From: Pseudorhodobacter aquimaris
Lineage (GTDB): Bacteria; Pseudomonadota; Alphaproteobacteria; Rhodobacterales; Rhodobacteraceae
NCBI RefSeq assembly: GCF_001202025.1
Contig: NZ_LGHS01000070.1
Span: 62,001-126,000 of the forward strand
DNA: 64,000 nucleotides
Direction of reading: 5' to 3'
A program made the position numbers and the translations under genes. This document shows, piece after piece, positions 28,047 to 37,757 of the stretch. Below the pieces are notes generated by a model. It ran no database searches, had not been told where the DNA came from, and was given only the letters and a program-made list of their open reading frames with translations. Within the stretch, counting starts at the first letter, position 1. Every line of letters begins with the position of its first letter.

Positions 28047-29146
28047 TGGCTCTTTCCCCGCTAAATCAACGTCGCTGGCGTAACTTCAAGGCCAACCGTC
28101 GCGCGTTCTGGTCTTTTTGGCTGTTGTTTGTGCTTTACGGGCTGTCGCTTTTTGCCGAGGTGCTGGCCAATGACAAGCCGCTTTTGGTCAGCTATCAGGG
28201 CGAATTGCGCGCGCCCTTCGTTCAGTTTTATCCTGAAACCGCCTTTGGCGGCGATTTTAGAACCGAGGCCAAATACCGCGATATCGAGGTCCGCTGTCTG
28301 ATCCGTTCCGGCGGCGTAGAGATGTGCTTGGATGACCCCGATACCGCGATGGAGGCATTGGAGGCAGGCAACTTGGAGGGCACGACCCCCGGCTGGATGC
28401 TTTGGCCGCCGATCCCCTACAGCTATAACACCATCAACAATATCGGCCGCGCGGCGCCCAGCCCGCCCGATGCCAACCACCTGTTGGGCACCGATGATAC
28501 CGCACGCGATGTGGCGGCGCGCGTGATTTATGGCTTCCGCCTCTCGGTATCTTTTGCGTTGATCGTGACGTTGCTGACTTCGGTAATCGGGGTCGCGGCG
28601 GGGGCGGTGCAGGGCTATTTCGGCGGTTGGGTCGACCTGATTTTCCAGCGCGTGCTGGAGATATGGGGCTCTACCCCCAGCCTTTATATCATCATCATTG
28701 TCGCCGCGATCTGGCGGATGAATTTCTGGCTGTTGGTGGGGCTGATGGTGCTGTTTGGCTGGACCGCGCTTGTGGGCGTGGTGCGGGCTGAATTCTTGCG
28801 CGCGCGTAACTTTGAATATGTGCGCGCGGCGCGGGCCCTTGGCGTGTCGGATCGGGTGATCATGTTCCGCCATGTGCTGCCCAATGCGATGGTTGCCACG
28901 CTAACGATGCTGCCCTTTATCATCACCGGCACCATCGGGTCGCTTGCGGTGCTGGATTTTCTGGGCTTTGGCCTGCCCGCCTCGGCGCCCTCCTTGGGGG
29001 AGCTGACGCTGCAAGCCAAGCAGAACCTGCAGGCGCCTTGGCTCGCGTTTACCGCCTTTTCGGTGTTTGCAATCATGCTCTCGCTTTTGGTGTTCATCTT
29101 TGAGGGCGTGCGCGATGCCTTTGATCCGCGAAAGACTTTCCAATGA
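28046..29146 (+). CDS. yejE: Peptide ABC transporter permease (YejE-like)
   Basis: 366 aa. The second permease. The opening RRWRNFKANRRAFWSFW and a long periplasmic insertion after the first helix, containing a CLIRSGGVEMCL segment with two cysteines, are typical of YejE. The EAA loop reads RAARALGVSDRVI. It shares start/stop overlaps with yejB (1 nt) and yejF (4 nt). Confidence 0.92.
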   Translation: MALSPLNQRRWRNFKANRRAFWSFWLLFVLYGLSLFAEVLANDKPLLVSYQGELRAPFVQFYPETAFGGDFRTEAKYRDIEVRCLIRSGGVEMCLDDPDTAMEALEAGNLEGTTPGWMLWPPIPYSYNTINNIGRAAPSPPDANHLLGTDDTARDVAARVIYGFRLSVSFALIVTLLTSVIGVAAGAVQGYFGGWVDLIFQRVLEIWGSTPSLYIIIIVAAIWRMNFWLLVGLMVLFGWTALVGVVRAEFLRARNFEYVRAARALGVSDRVIMFRHVLPNAMVATLTMLPFIITGTIGSLAVLDFLGFGLPASAPSLGELTLQAKQNLQAPWLAFTAFSVFAIMLSLLVFIFEGVRDAFDPRKTFQ

Positions 29147-30738
29147 GCGATACAGTCCTTTCCGTTGAAAATCTGAACGTCGGTTTTCGTCAGGATGGCC
29201 GCGTTATTCGTGCCGTCAAAGGCGTGTCCTTTACCGTGGCCAAGGGTGAAACCGTGGCGCTGGTGGGGGAAAGCGGGTCGGGCAAATCGGTGACGGCGCT
29301 GTCGACTGTGGCATTGTTGCCCGGCGCGGCCGAAGTTGAAGGCTCTATCCTGTATAACGGCACCCAGATGATCGGCGCCGATGAGGCCGAGCTGCGCCGC
29401 GTGCGCGGCAATGACATCAGCTTTATCTTCCAAGAGCCGATGACCAGCCTTAACCCCTTGCACACCATCGAAAAGCAGCTTGGCGAAAGCCTGTCTTTGC
29501 ATCAGGGGCTTGACGGTGCGGCTGCACGCGCGCGGATATTGGAGCTGTTGGAACGGGTGGGCATTCGCGATGCCGAAAACCGTCTGGGTGCCTATCCGCA
29601 TCAGCTCTCGGGTGGACAGCGCCAGCGGGTCATGATCGCGATGGCGCTGGCAAACGGGCCGGAGCTGTTGATCGCGGATGAGCCGACAACCGCGCTGGAT
29701 GTCACCATTCAGGCGCAGATCCTTGGGCTTCTGGCCGAATTGAAGCGCGCCGAGGGGTTGAGCATGTTGTTCATCACCCATGATCTTGGCATAGTGCGCC
29801 GCATCGCGGATCGTGTCTGTGTAATGCAAAACGGCGAGATTGTGGAGCAAGGCCGCACCGCGGAGATCTTTGACAACCCGCAGCATCCCTATACCAAAAC
29901 CCTGCTGGCTGCAGAGCCGAAAGGCCGCCCCGACACGGCCCCGAACAAAGGCGCGCCGGTGGTGGAAACCGACAATCTGCGTGTCTGGTTTCCGATCCAT
30001 CGTGGCTTTTTGCGCCGCACGGTGGGTCACGTAAAGGCGGTGAACGCGGCCAGCATTTCGGTTCGCGCCGGTGAGACTTTGGGGATTGTGGGCGAAAGCG
30101 GGTCGGGCAAAACCACGCTGGCCTTGGGCATCTTGCGCCTGATCGCATCCGAGGGGCGCGTGGCCTTTATGGGCCGCGATATCCAAGGCCTCTCGCCCAA
30201 GGAAATGCGTCCCCTGCGCAGTGAAATGCAGGTGGTGTTCCAAGACCCATACGGCAGCCTCTCGCCGCGCATGACGATCGAGCAGATCATCGCCGAGGGC
30301 TTGGGCGTTCACGGCACCGCCTCGGGCAAGAGCCACCGTGATATGGTGGCCGAGATCATGAGTGAGGTGGGGCTGGACCCTGCCATGATGGGCCGCTACC
30401 CGCATGAGTTTTCGGGCGGTCAGCGGCAACGTGTGGCGATTGCCCGCGCGATGATCCTGCGCCCGAAACTGGTGCTTCTGGATGAGCCGACCTCGGCGCT
30501 GGATATGACGGTGCAGGTCCAGATCGTAGAGCTGTTGCGCGATTTGCAACGCAAACACGGGCTGGCCTATCTGTTCATCAGCCACGACCTGCGTGTGGTG
30601 CGCGCGCTGGCGCATCAGGTGATCGTGATGAAAGAGGGCGATGTGGTTGAGCAGGGGCCGGGCACGCAGATTTTTGACGCGCCACAAACCGAATATACGC
30701 GCGGGTTGATGGCGGCGGCCTTCGGGCGCGACCTATGA
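29143..30738 (+). CDS. yejF: Peptide ABC transporter ATPase with two ABC domains (YejF-like)
   Basis: 531 aa. Two tandem ATP-binding cassettes: the first has Walker [10 protein letters not shown], signature LSGGQRQR and Walker B LLIADEPT; the second has [17 protein letters not shown] and LVLLDEPT. It powers uptake through YejBE. The fusion of both ATPases distinguishes Yej from Opp/Dpp systems, which use two proteins. Its last 4 nt overlap the following glycosyltransferase gene. Confidence 0.94.
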   Translation: MSDTVLSVENLNVGFRQDGRVIRAVKGVSFTVAKGETVALVGESGSGKSVTALSTVALLPGAAEVEGSILYNGTQMIGADEAELRRVRGNDISFIFQEPMTSLNPLHTIEKQLGESLSLHQGLDGAAARARILELLERVGIRDAENRLGAYPHQLSGGQRQRVMIAMALANGPELLIADEPTTALDVTIQAQILGLLAELKRAEGLSMLFITHDLGIVRRIADRVCVMQNGEIVEQGRTAEIFDNPQHPYTKTLLAAEPKGRPDTAPNKGAPVVETDNLRVWFPIHRGFLRRTVGHVKAVNAASISVRAGETLGIVGESGSGKTTLALGILRLIASEGRVAFMGRDIQGLSPKEMRPLRSEMQVVFQDPYGSLSPRMTIEQIIAEGLGVHGTASGKSHRDMVAEIMSEVGLDPAMMGRYPHEFSGGQRQRVAIARAMILRPKLVLLDEPTSALDMTVQVQIVELLRDLQRKHGLAYLFISHDLRVVRALAHQVIVMKEGDVVEQGPGTQIFDAPQTEYTRGLMAAAFGRDL

Positions 30739-31967
30739 AAATCCTTTTTGTCCATCAGAATTTTCCTGGGCAGTTCTTACACCTTGCCCCGGCGCTGGCC
30801 GCGCGCGGGCATGATTGCCGCGCCCTGACGGACATCAAGAACGCCCGCAAAAGCCAGATCCCCGTTCTGCGCTATCGGCATAACACGCCCCCCCCTGATC
30901 CGGCCGCCACCCGGTTAGGCCGCAACTTTACCCAGATGTCGGACCGGGGGGTGACTGTGGCCCGTGCCTGCCTGCAACTGCGCGACAAGCATGGCTATGT
31001 GCCGGATGTGATTCTGGGTCATTCCGGCTGGGGGGAGACGCTGTTTTTAAAAGAGGTCTGGCCCGAGGCCAAGCTGATCGCCTATGCCGAGTTCTACTAT
31101 CGCGGGGTGGGGCGGGATGTGGGGTTCGACCCCGAATTCAGCCGCCCCGGCTTTGATGCGGTGATGATGGCGCAATCACGTGCGGCCCATCTGGGGCAAT
31201 CCCTGCTACATGCCGATGCCGCCCTTGCGCCGACGAAATGGCAGGCAAGCGCCTATCCCCCCGCCTTGCAGCCGATGATCAAGGTGATCTTTGACGGGGT
31301 GAATACCGATGTGATGGCCCCGAATCCGCAGGCACATCTGACCTTGCCGAACGGTCAGATATTGCATGCGGGCGATGAGGTGCTGACCTTTGTGAACCGC
31401 AACCTTGAACCCTACCGCGGCTATCACAGCTTTATGCGGGCCTTGCCTGATGTGATGGCAGCACGGCCCAAGGCGCAGGTGGTTTTGGTTGGCGGCGATG
31501 AGGTCAGCTATGGTGCCGCCGCGCCCAAGGGGCAGACGTGGAAACAGATTTTTCTGGATGAGGTGGCGGACCGTCTTGATATGGCCCGCGTGCATTTTCT
31601 GGGTAAAGTGCCCTACCCCGATTTCGTCTCGTTGATGCAGGTCAGCCGCGTGCATGTTTACCTGACATATCCTTTCGTTCTGTCTTGGTCGATGCTTGAG
31701 GCAATGTCGACGGGGGCCTATGTCGTCGGTTCCAGAACCGCCCCGGTAGAGGAGGTGATCAAGGATGGCGTCAATGGCCGCTTGGTTGATTTCTTTGATA
31801 TCGAGGCGTGGTCTGCAGCGCTGACCGAAGGGCTGGCCGCGCCGGAACGTTTCATGCCCCAGCGCAAAGCCGCGCGGCAGACGGTACTTGATCATTACGA
31901 CCTGCACGGCATCTGTTTGCCGCGCATGATCGATTTTGTCGAAGGTTTCGCACTAAAACCGGCCTAA
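30735..31967 (+). CDS. Glycosyltransferase family 4 protein
   Basis: 410 aa. A GT-B fold glycosyltransferase with the [14 protein letters not shown] start, FVNRNLEPYRGY at the donor-domain start and HFLGKVPYPDFVSLMQVS, then SRTAPVEEVIKDGVNGRLVD, the GT4 donor-binding region with the E-x7-E-like motif altered. It should use a nucleotide sugar in the cytoplasm; the acceptor is unknown. ATGA overlap couples it to yejF, which is unusual for a peptide importer operon. It overlaps the convergent hemN by 4 nt. Confidence 0.85.
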   Translation: MKILFVHQNFPGQFLHLAPALAARGHDCRALTDIKNARKSQIPVLRYRHNTPPPDPAATRLGRNFTQMSDRGVTVARACLQLRDKHGYVPDVILGHSGWGETLFLKEVWPEAKLIAYAEFYYRGVGRDVGFDPEFSRPGFDAVMMAQSRAAHLGQSLLHADAALAPTKWQASAYPPALQPMIKVIFDGVNTDVMAPNPQAHLTLPNGQILHAGDEVLTFVNRNLEPYRGYHSFMRALPDVMAARPKAQVVLVGGDEVSYGAAAPKGQTWKQIFLDEVADRLDMARVHFLGKVPYPDFVSLMQVSRVHVYLTYPFVLSWSMLEAMSTGAYVVGSRTAPVEEVIKDGVNGRLVDFFDIEAWSAALTEGLAAPERFMPQRKAARQTVLDHYDLHGICLPRMIDFVEGFALKPA

Positions 31968-33319
31968 ACTGCCGCAGAATGTTGGGCTTTGGCATGGTCA
32001 TAGGCATCAAAGGCCCGCGCGATCAGCCGTGTCAGCGGGCGCGCACGGGGAGGGATGCTAAGGCCCTCGGCATCCAGATGCAACATATCCCCAAATTGGG
32101 CGACAGCGTTTTGGAACATCTCTTCCAGCACCTCTGGATCGGCATTGAAGTCGTGCAACAGTTCTGGCCGACTGACGTGGAAGTCACACATCAAGGCCTC
32201 GATGATGCGAGCGCGCAGCAGGTCGTCCCCGCCAAAGACATGGCCACGGTGGATGGAGAAACGCCCCTCTTTGATGGCCTTGGTATGGGCCGCCGTGGCG
32301 CTGGCATTTTGCGCAAACCCTTGCGGGAACCGCGAAATAGAGGATGCACCCAGCCCGATAAGTGCAGTGGCGGTATCATCGGTATAGCCCTGAAAATTCC
32401 GGCGCAGCGCACCCTTGTCCTGGGCAATGGCCAACCCGTCGGCGGGGCGGGCAAAGTGATCGATGCCAACCTCGGCATAGCCGTCATCGACAAACATTTT
32501 GCGCGCGGTTTCAAACAGGTCAAGCCGCGCTTCGGGCGTCGGGATCTTGTCAGATGGGATCAATTGCTGGCGGCGGCTCATCCATGGTACATGGGCATAG
32601 CCATAAAGCGCCACACGGTCTGGCGAAAGGGTCAGCAGTTTCCCCACCGAATCGGCAATACGGTCATTGGTCTGATGCGGCAATCCGTAAAGGATATCGG
32701 CGTTCAGGCTTTTGATCCCGCGGTCGCGGATCATATCCGCCACCTGTTTTGTCAGCTCATAGCTTTGCTCACGCCCGATGGTTTTCTGAATCTCGGGGTC
32801 AAAATCCTGCACCCCGATAGAGGCGCGGTTCATACCGGCTGCAGCCAACGCATCCAGCCGTGCGGCGTCAATCTCATTGGGGTCGATTTCAACCGAAAAC
32901 TCCCCCCCCTCGGCCAAAGGCACCACGTCAAAGACCTGATCGGCAAGGTTGCGCATCAGGTCGGGCATCAATAGCGTAGGTGTGCCGCCCCCCCAATGCA
33001 GGCGCGACAGGGTAACGCCGGGCGCAAGATGGCGGCGCAAAAGTTCAATCTCGGCGGCAAGCATCTCGGCATAGGCGATAACCGGTGCATCCGAGGATGT
33101 GCCCTGCGTTCGGCAGGCACAAAACCAGCACAGGCGCCGACAAAACGGCACGTGAATATAAAGCGATATCGAAGCTTTGGCAGGAATTGCCTCTATCCAA
33201 CTGGTAAAGGTTTCCGCCCCGACGCCCGGTGCAAAATGCGGAGCAGTCGGGTAGCTGGTGTATCGCGGGACGCGCGCGTCAAATAGCCCAAGGCGCTTTA
33301 GCTCTGATTGTGTGTTCAT
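31964..33319 (-). CDS. hemN: Oxygen-independent coproporphyrinogen III oxidase
   Basis: 451 aa. A radical SAM enzyme that makes protoporphyrinogen IX without oxygen for haem and, in phototrophs, bacteriochlorophyll. Cys60, Cys64 and Cys67 (FCRRLCWFC) bind the 4Fe-4S cluster. HWGGGTPTLL, the SVEIDPNEID segment and the HemN C-terminal domain are intact. Divergent from fnrL across 62 nt containing an FNR box, so oxygen control is expected. Confidence 0.94.
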   Translation of the reverse strand: MNTQSELKRLGLFDARVPRYTSYPTAPHFAPGVGAETFTSWIEAIPAKASISLYIHVPFCRRLCWFCACRTQGTSSDAPVIAYAEMLAAEIELLRRHLAPGVTLSRLHWGGGTPTLLMPDLMRNLADQVFDVVPLAEGGEFSVEIDPNEIDAARLDALAAAGMNRASIGVQDFDPEIQKTIGREQSYELTKQVADMIRDRGIKSLNADILYGLPHQTNDRIADSVGKLLTLSPDRVALYGYAHVPWMSRRQQLIPSDKIPTPEARLDLFETARKMFVDDGYAEVGIDHFARPADGLAIAQDKGALRRNFQGYTDDTATALIGLGASSISRFPQGFAQNASATAAHTKAIKEGRFSIHRGHVFGGDDLLRARIIEALMCDFHVSRPELLHDFNADPEVLEEMFQNAVAQFGDMLHLDAEGLSIPPRARPLTRLIARAFDAYDHAKAQHSAAV

Positions 33320-33354
33320 ATCTAATCATTTGGCGTATATGTAGAGTTTAGACC

Positions 33355-33368
33355 TTGACCTAAATCAA
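33355..33368. promoter_or_regulatory. FNR-type binding site (FnrL box)
   Basis: TTGACCTAAATCAA matches the FNR consensus TTGAT-N4-ATCAA in 9 of 10 positions. It sits between the divergent hemN and fnrL genes, its centre 42 nt before the hemN start codon and 20 nt before the fnrL start codon. FnrL, encoded next door, is the obvious ligand. Confidence 0.85.
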
Positions 33369-33381
33369 TCGGAACGCGGAT

Positions 33382-34128
33382 ATGCCCATGCTGGACACAC
33401 ATTCATTTGCCCACGATTGTGGTGAGTGCCCCATTCGCCACCGCGCGGTTTGCTCTCGGTGCGAGGCAACCGAATTGAACCGTCTGGAAGAGATCAAATA
33501 CTACCGCAGTTTTCAGGCCGGACAGACGGTCATCTGGTCGGGTGACCGGATGGATTTTGTGGCCTCTGTGGTCAAAGGGATCGCAACGCTGAGCCAGACG
33601 ATGGAGGATGGCCGCCGCCAGATGGTGGGCCTGTTGCTGCCGTCTGATTTTCTGGGCCGTCCGGGGCGTGCCAATGCGGCCTATGATGTGACGGCCACCA
33701 CGGATCTGGTGATGTGTTGTTTTCGCAAGAAACCGTTTGAGGAAATGATGCTGAACACGCCGCGCATCGGGCAACGCCTGCTTGAGATGACGCTGGATGA
33801 GCTGGATTCAGCGCGCGAATGGATGTTGCTGCTTGGCCGTAAAACGGCACGCGAAAAGATCGCAAGCCTGCTGGCGATCATCGCGCGGCGCGATGCCAGT
33901 TTGATGCAGAGGCGTCCCTCGGGGCGGATCTCTTTTGAGTTGCCGCTGACGCGTGAGGAAATGGCCGATTACTTGGGGCTGACCCTGGAAACCGTTTCGC
34001 GGCAGATGTCGGCGCTGCGTAAGGACGGGATTATTGCGCTGGATGGCAAGCGCAATGTGACAATTCAGGATTTCGATAACTTGATGGAAGTGGCTGGTGA
34101 TGACAGCGATGGCGGCATGTTGTCGTAG
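33382..34128 (+). CDS. fnrL: Anaerobic regulator FnrL (Crp/Fnr family)
   Basis: 248 aa. It senses oxygen through a 4Fe-4S cluster and switches anaerobic and microaerobic genes. N-terminal Cys13, Cys16, Cys24 and Cys27 (HDCGECPIRHRAVCSRCE) and the Cys pair in VMCCFRK supply cluster ligands. A cyclic-nucleotide-binding-like barrel spans about 35-150, and a C-terminal helix-turn-helix has the FNR recognition residues in ETVSRQ. It has an FNR box in its leader, suggesting autoregulation, and runs into the PhzF gene after 6 nt. Confidence 0.94.
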   Translation: MPMLDTHSFAHDCGECPIRHRAVCSRCEATELNRLEEIKYYRSFQAGQTVIWSGDRMDFVASVVKGIATLSQTMEDGRRQMVGLLLPSDFLGRPGRANAAYDVTATTDLVMCCFRKKPFEEMMLNTPRIGQRLLEMTLDELDSAREWMLLLGRKTAREKIASLLAIIARRDASLMQRRPSGRISFELPLTREEMADYLGLTLETVSRQMSALRKDGIIALDGKRNVTIQDFDNLMEVAGDDSDGGMLS

Positions 34129-34134
34129 GCGCGG

Positions 34135-35040
34135 ATGCTGGCATTTCACACCCTTGATGTTTTCACCGATACGCCCTTTGCAGGGAACCCTTTGGCAGTT
34201 GTTCTGGGGGCCGATGAGTTGACGGACGCGCAGATGCAGACCATCGCGCGGGAGTTTAACCTTTCCGAGACAATTTTTGTTCAGCGCCCTGTAGATCCGG
34301 CCAATACCGCCCGCGTGCGAATATTTTTCCCGACAGCCGAAATTCCCTTTGCAGGCCATCCCACCATTGGCTGTGCCATCCTGCTGGCCGAGGCTGCTAT
34401 GGGCGCGGGCCCGCTGCGCATCGTGCTGGAGGAAGAGGCGGGCCTGGTCCCCGTAACGCTGACCCGCACCCAAGGCGAGGTAGTCGCCGAGCTGACCGCG
34501 CCGGTCACCCCCTTTGTGGCCGAGGGGCCGGATCATGCAAAGGCGTTGGACCCTGCGCTTTTGGCGCGTGCTGTGGGTGTGGGCACCGGTGTTATCGGCT
34601 TTGGCCGTCACCGCCCCGGCCTGTGGCAAGGGGGGCCGAGATTCCTCTATATCCCCGTTGCAGATCGCGCGGCGCTGGCCAATGCGCAAGTCCATGAACC
34701 TGCATGGTCACAGGTCATGTCGGCGGGGGGTGTGGACAGCGCCTATCTTTATACCAAGGGGGAGGGCGCGGATTATCAGGCGCGGATGTTTTCGCCCACC
34801 GCGGGCATCCCAGAAGACCCCGCGACAGGCTCTGCCTCGGCCATTCTTGGTGCCCAGCTTTGGGCCGCTGGTGCGCTGGGGCAGGGTGAGACCCGTTTGT
34901 CCCTGCTGCAAGGGGTTGAGATGGGCCGCAAAAGCAAGATCGCGCTGACGGTGGTATGCGATGCCAATGGGGTCATCTCGGTGCGTGTCGCAGGCCAGGC
35001 TGTGCGCATCAGCGACGGGCGCATCCGGGTCCCCGCCTGA
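34135..35040 (+). CDS. PhzF-family isomerase/epimerase-like protein
   Basis: 301 aa. The DapF-like two-domain fold of the PhzF family shows FTDTPFAGNPLAVV at the start, the catalytic Glu in NLSETIFV, FPTAEIPFAGHPT and the DPATGSAS segment. Most family members are of unknown function outside phenazine clusters, and no phenazine genes are near. It lies 6 nt after fnrL, so it is probably cotranscribed. Confidence 0.9.
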   Translation: MLAFHTLDVFTDTPFAGNPLAVVLGADELTDAQMQTIAREFNLSETIFVQRPVDPANTARVRIFFPTAEIPFAGHPTIGCAILLAEAAMGAGPLRIVLEEEAGLVPVTLTRTQGEVVAELTAPVTPFVAEGPDHAKALDPALLARAVGVGTGVIGFGRHRPGLWQGGPRFLYIPVADRAALANAQVHEPAWSQVMSAGGVDSAYLYTKGEGADYQARMFSPTAGIPEDPATGSASAILGAQLWAAGALGQGETRLSLLQGVEMGRKSKIALTVVCDANGVISVRVAGQAVRISDGRIRVPA

Positions 35041-35109
35041 CGTAAACATCACGCTCACATCTTGGTTCGGGTGCTTCGACTGCTTAGGTAGGGCGTTAAG
35101 GAGTCTGCC

Positions 35110-36111
35110 ATGCAAAAATTCTCAATTCTCGACCTATCGCCTGTTCCCGAGGGTGAAACCGCCGCCGCTGCCCTGTCCAATACGGTTGATCTGGCCCGCA
35201 CCGCCGAGGCTGCGGGCTATCACCGTTTCTGGCTGGCAGAGCATCACAATATGCCCGGCATCGCCAGTGCCGCCACATCCGTGGTGATTGGCCATGTGGC
35301 GGGGGCGACCAAGACGATGCGGATCGGGGCCGGCGGGATCATGCTGCCCAATCACGCGCCTTTGGTTGTGGCCGAACAGTTTGGCACGCTGGCCACGCTT
35401 TATCCCGACCGGATCGACCTTGGCCTCGGGCGGGCACCCGGAACCGATATGGCAACCGCCCGCGCGTTGCGCCGTCATATGGCGCCCGAAGACAGCTTTC
35501 CACAAGATGTCCAAGAGCTGATCGCCTATCTGGGTGACATGCCCGACAATGCGCCGGTGCGCGCCATTCCGGGGGCAGGGACGCATGTGCCGGTCTGGAT
35601 CCTCGGGTCCAGCCTTTATGGCGCGCAACTGGCGGCCTATCTGGGGTTGCCCTATGCGTTCGCCTCCCATTTTGCGCCTGGCATGCTGGCCGAGGCGTTG
35701 GCGATTTACCGGTCGTCGTTTCAGCCCTCCGAACATCTGGCGCGCCCTTATGCGATGATGGCGGCGGGGGTTTTTGCCGCGCCCACGGATGCCGAGGCGG
35801 ATTATCTGCGGTCCTCGCAATTTCTTGCCTTTGCAAACCTGCGCACGGGTAAACCCGGCAAGCTGCCCTATCCGACGGATGATCTTGCGGGTCAGATCCC
35901 TGCGCCGGTTATGGCGGGGGTCAAACAGGCGCTATCCTGTTCGGCGACCGGATCCGCGGCAACGGTAAAAGAGCAGCTGGGGCGCTTGATCGACACCCAT
36001 CAACCCGATGAGATTATGGTGACAGGGATGATCCATGATAGCGCGGCGCGGATAGGCTCATTCCAGATCGCGGCGGATGTTTTGTCTGGTTTGTGCGGGG
36101 TGTCGGCGTAA
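35110..36111 (+). CDS. LLM-class flavin-dependent oxidoreductase (luciferase-like)
   Basis: 333 aa. A TIM-barrel monooxygenase-like protein: the [17 protein letters not shown] segment, [17 protein letters not shown] and [14 protein letters not shown] mark the YhbW/MsnO8-like subgroup. It would use FMN, possibly with a flavin reductase; the substrate is unknown. GGAG precedes the start. Convergent with plsC at 12 nt. Confidence 0.88.
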   Translation: MQKFSILDLSPVPEGETAAAALSNTVDLARTAEAAGYHRFWLAEHHNMPGIASAATSVVIGHVAGATKTMRIGAGGIMLPNHAPLVVAEQFGTLATLYPDRIDLGLGRAPGTDMATARALRRHMAPEDSFPQDVQELIAYLGDMPDNAPVRAIPGAGTHVPVWILGSSLYGAQLAAYLGLPYAFASHFAPGMLAEALAIYRSSFQPSEHLARPYAMMAAGVFAAPTDAEADYLRSSQFLAFANLRTGKPGKLPYPTDDLAGQIPAPVMAGVKQALSCSATGSAATVKEQLGRLIDTHQPDEIMVTGMIHDSAARIGSFQIAADVLSGLCGVSA

Positions 36112-36123
36112 AGCGCGCCCCCT

Positions 36124-36858
36124 TTAGGTCGGGGCGGTAAAGCCTGCCTCGGCCATCAGGGCATCGGATGCTGCCTCCACCTCACGTTCCAACCTTTCCA
36201 TAAACTCGGGCTTTGGCAGGCCCGGCGGGATGGTTGGTAGGAATTCCACAATGGCCACGCCGCGCTTGCGCATGATCCCGTGTTTGGGCCAAAGCACGCC
36301 CACATTGGTGGCAACAGGCACGCAGTCTTGTCCCAACTGGGTATAGAGCGCCGCCGTGCCTGCCTTATAGGGTGCCTTGACGCCGGGGGCGACGCGGGTG
36401 CCTTGGCTATAGATAATCAACTGCCCGGCCTGTTGCACGCCGGACTTCACATCTGCCATCATCTTCATAATCGCCGCCCCGCGTTTGCCACGGTCCACCG
36501 GAACGCAGCCGATGCGCAGCCCGAACCAGCCAACCACGGGGGCATACATCAATTCCCGTTTCATGATGAACCTGCCGCGGGGTACAGCATGAAAGATCAT
36601 CAGGACATCCAGAAAGCTCTGATGCTTGGCCGCGACCAGCGCTGCATGGGTGGGCGGTGTGCCGCGAACCTCGGTGCGCATCCCCGTCAGCCAACGCAGC
36701 GAAAACATCACCCAAGCCGCATAGGCATGACAGGCCGCCAGCGCCCCTTTGCGCGAGAAGATCGCATAGGGCAGATAGAGCAGCCCGACGACAAACAAGG
36801 CAAGATACATCTGCACGATGAAGATCAGCGAAAGCAGCCATTGCAGGGCATAGCGCAT
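36124..36858 (-). CDS. plsC: 1-acyl-sn-glycerol-3-phosphate acyltransferase
   Basis: 244 aa. It acylates lysophosphatidic acid to phosphatidic acid at the inner membrane. An N-terminal hydrophobic segment is followed by the KHQSFLD acceptor motif (H-x4-D) and a YSQGTR motif where most relatives have EGTR. The start at 36858 gives a one-base TGATG overlap with ftsX. Last gene of ftsE-ftsX-plsC. Confidence 0.9.
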   Translation of the reverse strand: MRYALQWLLSLIFIVQMYLALFVVGLLYLPYAIFSRKGALAACHAYAAWVMFSLRWLTGMRTEVRGTPPTHAALVAAKHQSFLDVLMIFHAVPRGRFIMKRELMYAPVVGWFGLRIGCVPVDRGKRGAAIMKMMADVKSGVQQAGQLIIYSQGTRVAPGVKAPYKAGTAALYTQLGQDCVPVATNVGVLWPKHGIMRKRGVAIVEFLPTIPPGLPKPEFMERLEREVEAASDALMAEAGFTAPT

Positions 36859-37757
36859 CAGGTCAGTTCCTTGAGTTTGCGAAAAGCGGCAAATCGGGTT
36901 GCAAAGAAGGCCACCATAGCGGCCAGCGGCGGCAGAAGAAACGGCCAAAGCCATCCGGACCCCTGAAATCCAAGCCCCGTCAGAAACCCGCCCGCCATAT
37001 CAGCGGCTGGCAGAAAGGCGACACCGATCATCCCCAGCACCGCGCCGACCACTGATCCCGCCAGCGCCCGCAGAGTGAACCGCCGCACAAAAGCGCGCAC
37101 GATATAGGCATCCCTTGCCCCCACCAGACGCAAAACCCGGATCACTTGGGAATTTGCCGCCAGCGATGCATTTGCCGCCAAGGTGATCATCGCCGCCATC
37201 GCCCCCCCGATCAGCAAGATCGAGGTCACACCCAAAAGCCGCAGGCGTCCCGCCGCCACTGCCAAGGGCCTGCGCCAGCGGGTGTGGTCATCAAGCACGG
37301 CACCGGGGGCCTCGGCCGCCAGTCGCTGCCGCAATCCCTCGCTGTCATAGCCCTCGCGGCTTTCGGTGACCTCTATCAGTCTGGGGATGGGCAACGCGTC
37401 AAGCGGCAGGTCGGGGCCGAACCATGGCTCCAGCAAGGCCCGCTGCTCGGCATCCTCCATCGCGCGGGCGCGGGCGATACCGGGCGTTGTGGCCAGCACA
37501 TCCAAAACGGCACGAGTTTGCGCATCCAACTGTCCGGTAGGGGCGGAGATACGCACCGTGGCACTGTGGGCCAGCGCGTCGCCCCAGCGGTCGGCCAGTC
37601 GGCCGGTGGCCAGTGACAAAGCCAGCGCAAACACCGCCAGAAAGGTCATGGCGGCTGCGGTAAAACTGGTCAGCCATGCAGTATGTCCCGAGGGCGGCAC
37701 CACACGGTCGGCCTGTTTGTCGCCACGCAAGATATCGGTGATCGCGGAAAACTTCAC
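36858..37757 (-). CDS. ftsX: Cell division protein FtsX
   Basis: 299 aa with a GTG start. Four transmembrane segments (one near residue 35, three in the last third) and a periplasmic loop (about 60-170) match FtsX. With FtsE it forms an ABC-like complex that activates septal peptidoglycan hydrolases. It overlaps ftsE by 4 nt (GTGA) and plsC by one. Confidence 0.9.
   Translation of the reverse strand: MKFSAITDILRGDKQADRVVPPSGHTAWLTSFTAAAMTFLAVFALALSLATGRLADRWGDALAHSATVRISAPTGQLDAQTRAVLDVLATTPGIARARAMEDAEQRALLEPWFGPDLPLDALPIPRLIEVTESREGYDSEGLRQRLAAEAPGAVLDDHTRWRRPLAVAAGRLRLLGVTSILLIGGAMAAMITLAANASLAANSQVIRVLRLVGARDAYIVRAFVRRFTLRALAGSVVGAVLGMIGVAFLPAADMAGGFLTGLGFQGSGWLWPFLLPPLAAMVAFFATRFAAFRKLKELT

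Noticed and set aside
28684-30687. Very long open frame (667 codons) on the minus strand
   Set aside because: It lies opposite yejE/yejF, whose ATPase motifs are certain. Codon bias of a GC-rich genome keeps the opposite frame open; no family motif or ribosome binding site is present.
34135-36111. Phenazine biosynthesis cluster
   Set aside because: Only a PhzF-like isomerase and a luciferase-like oxidoreductase are present; the core phz genes are absent.
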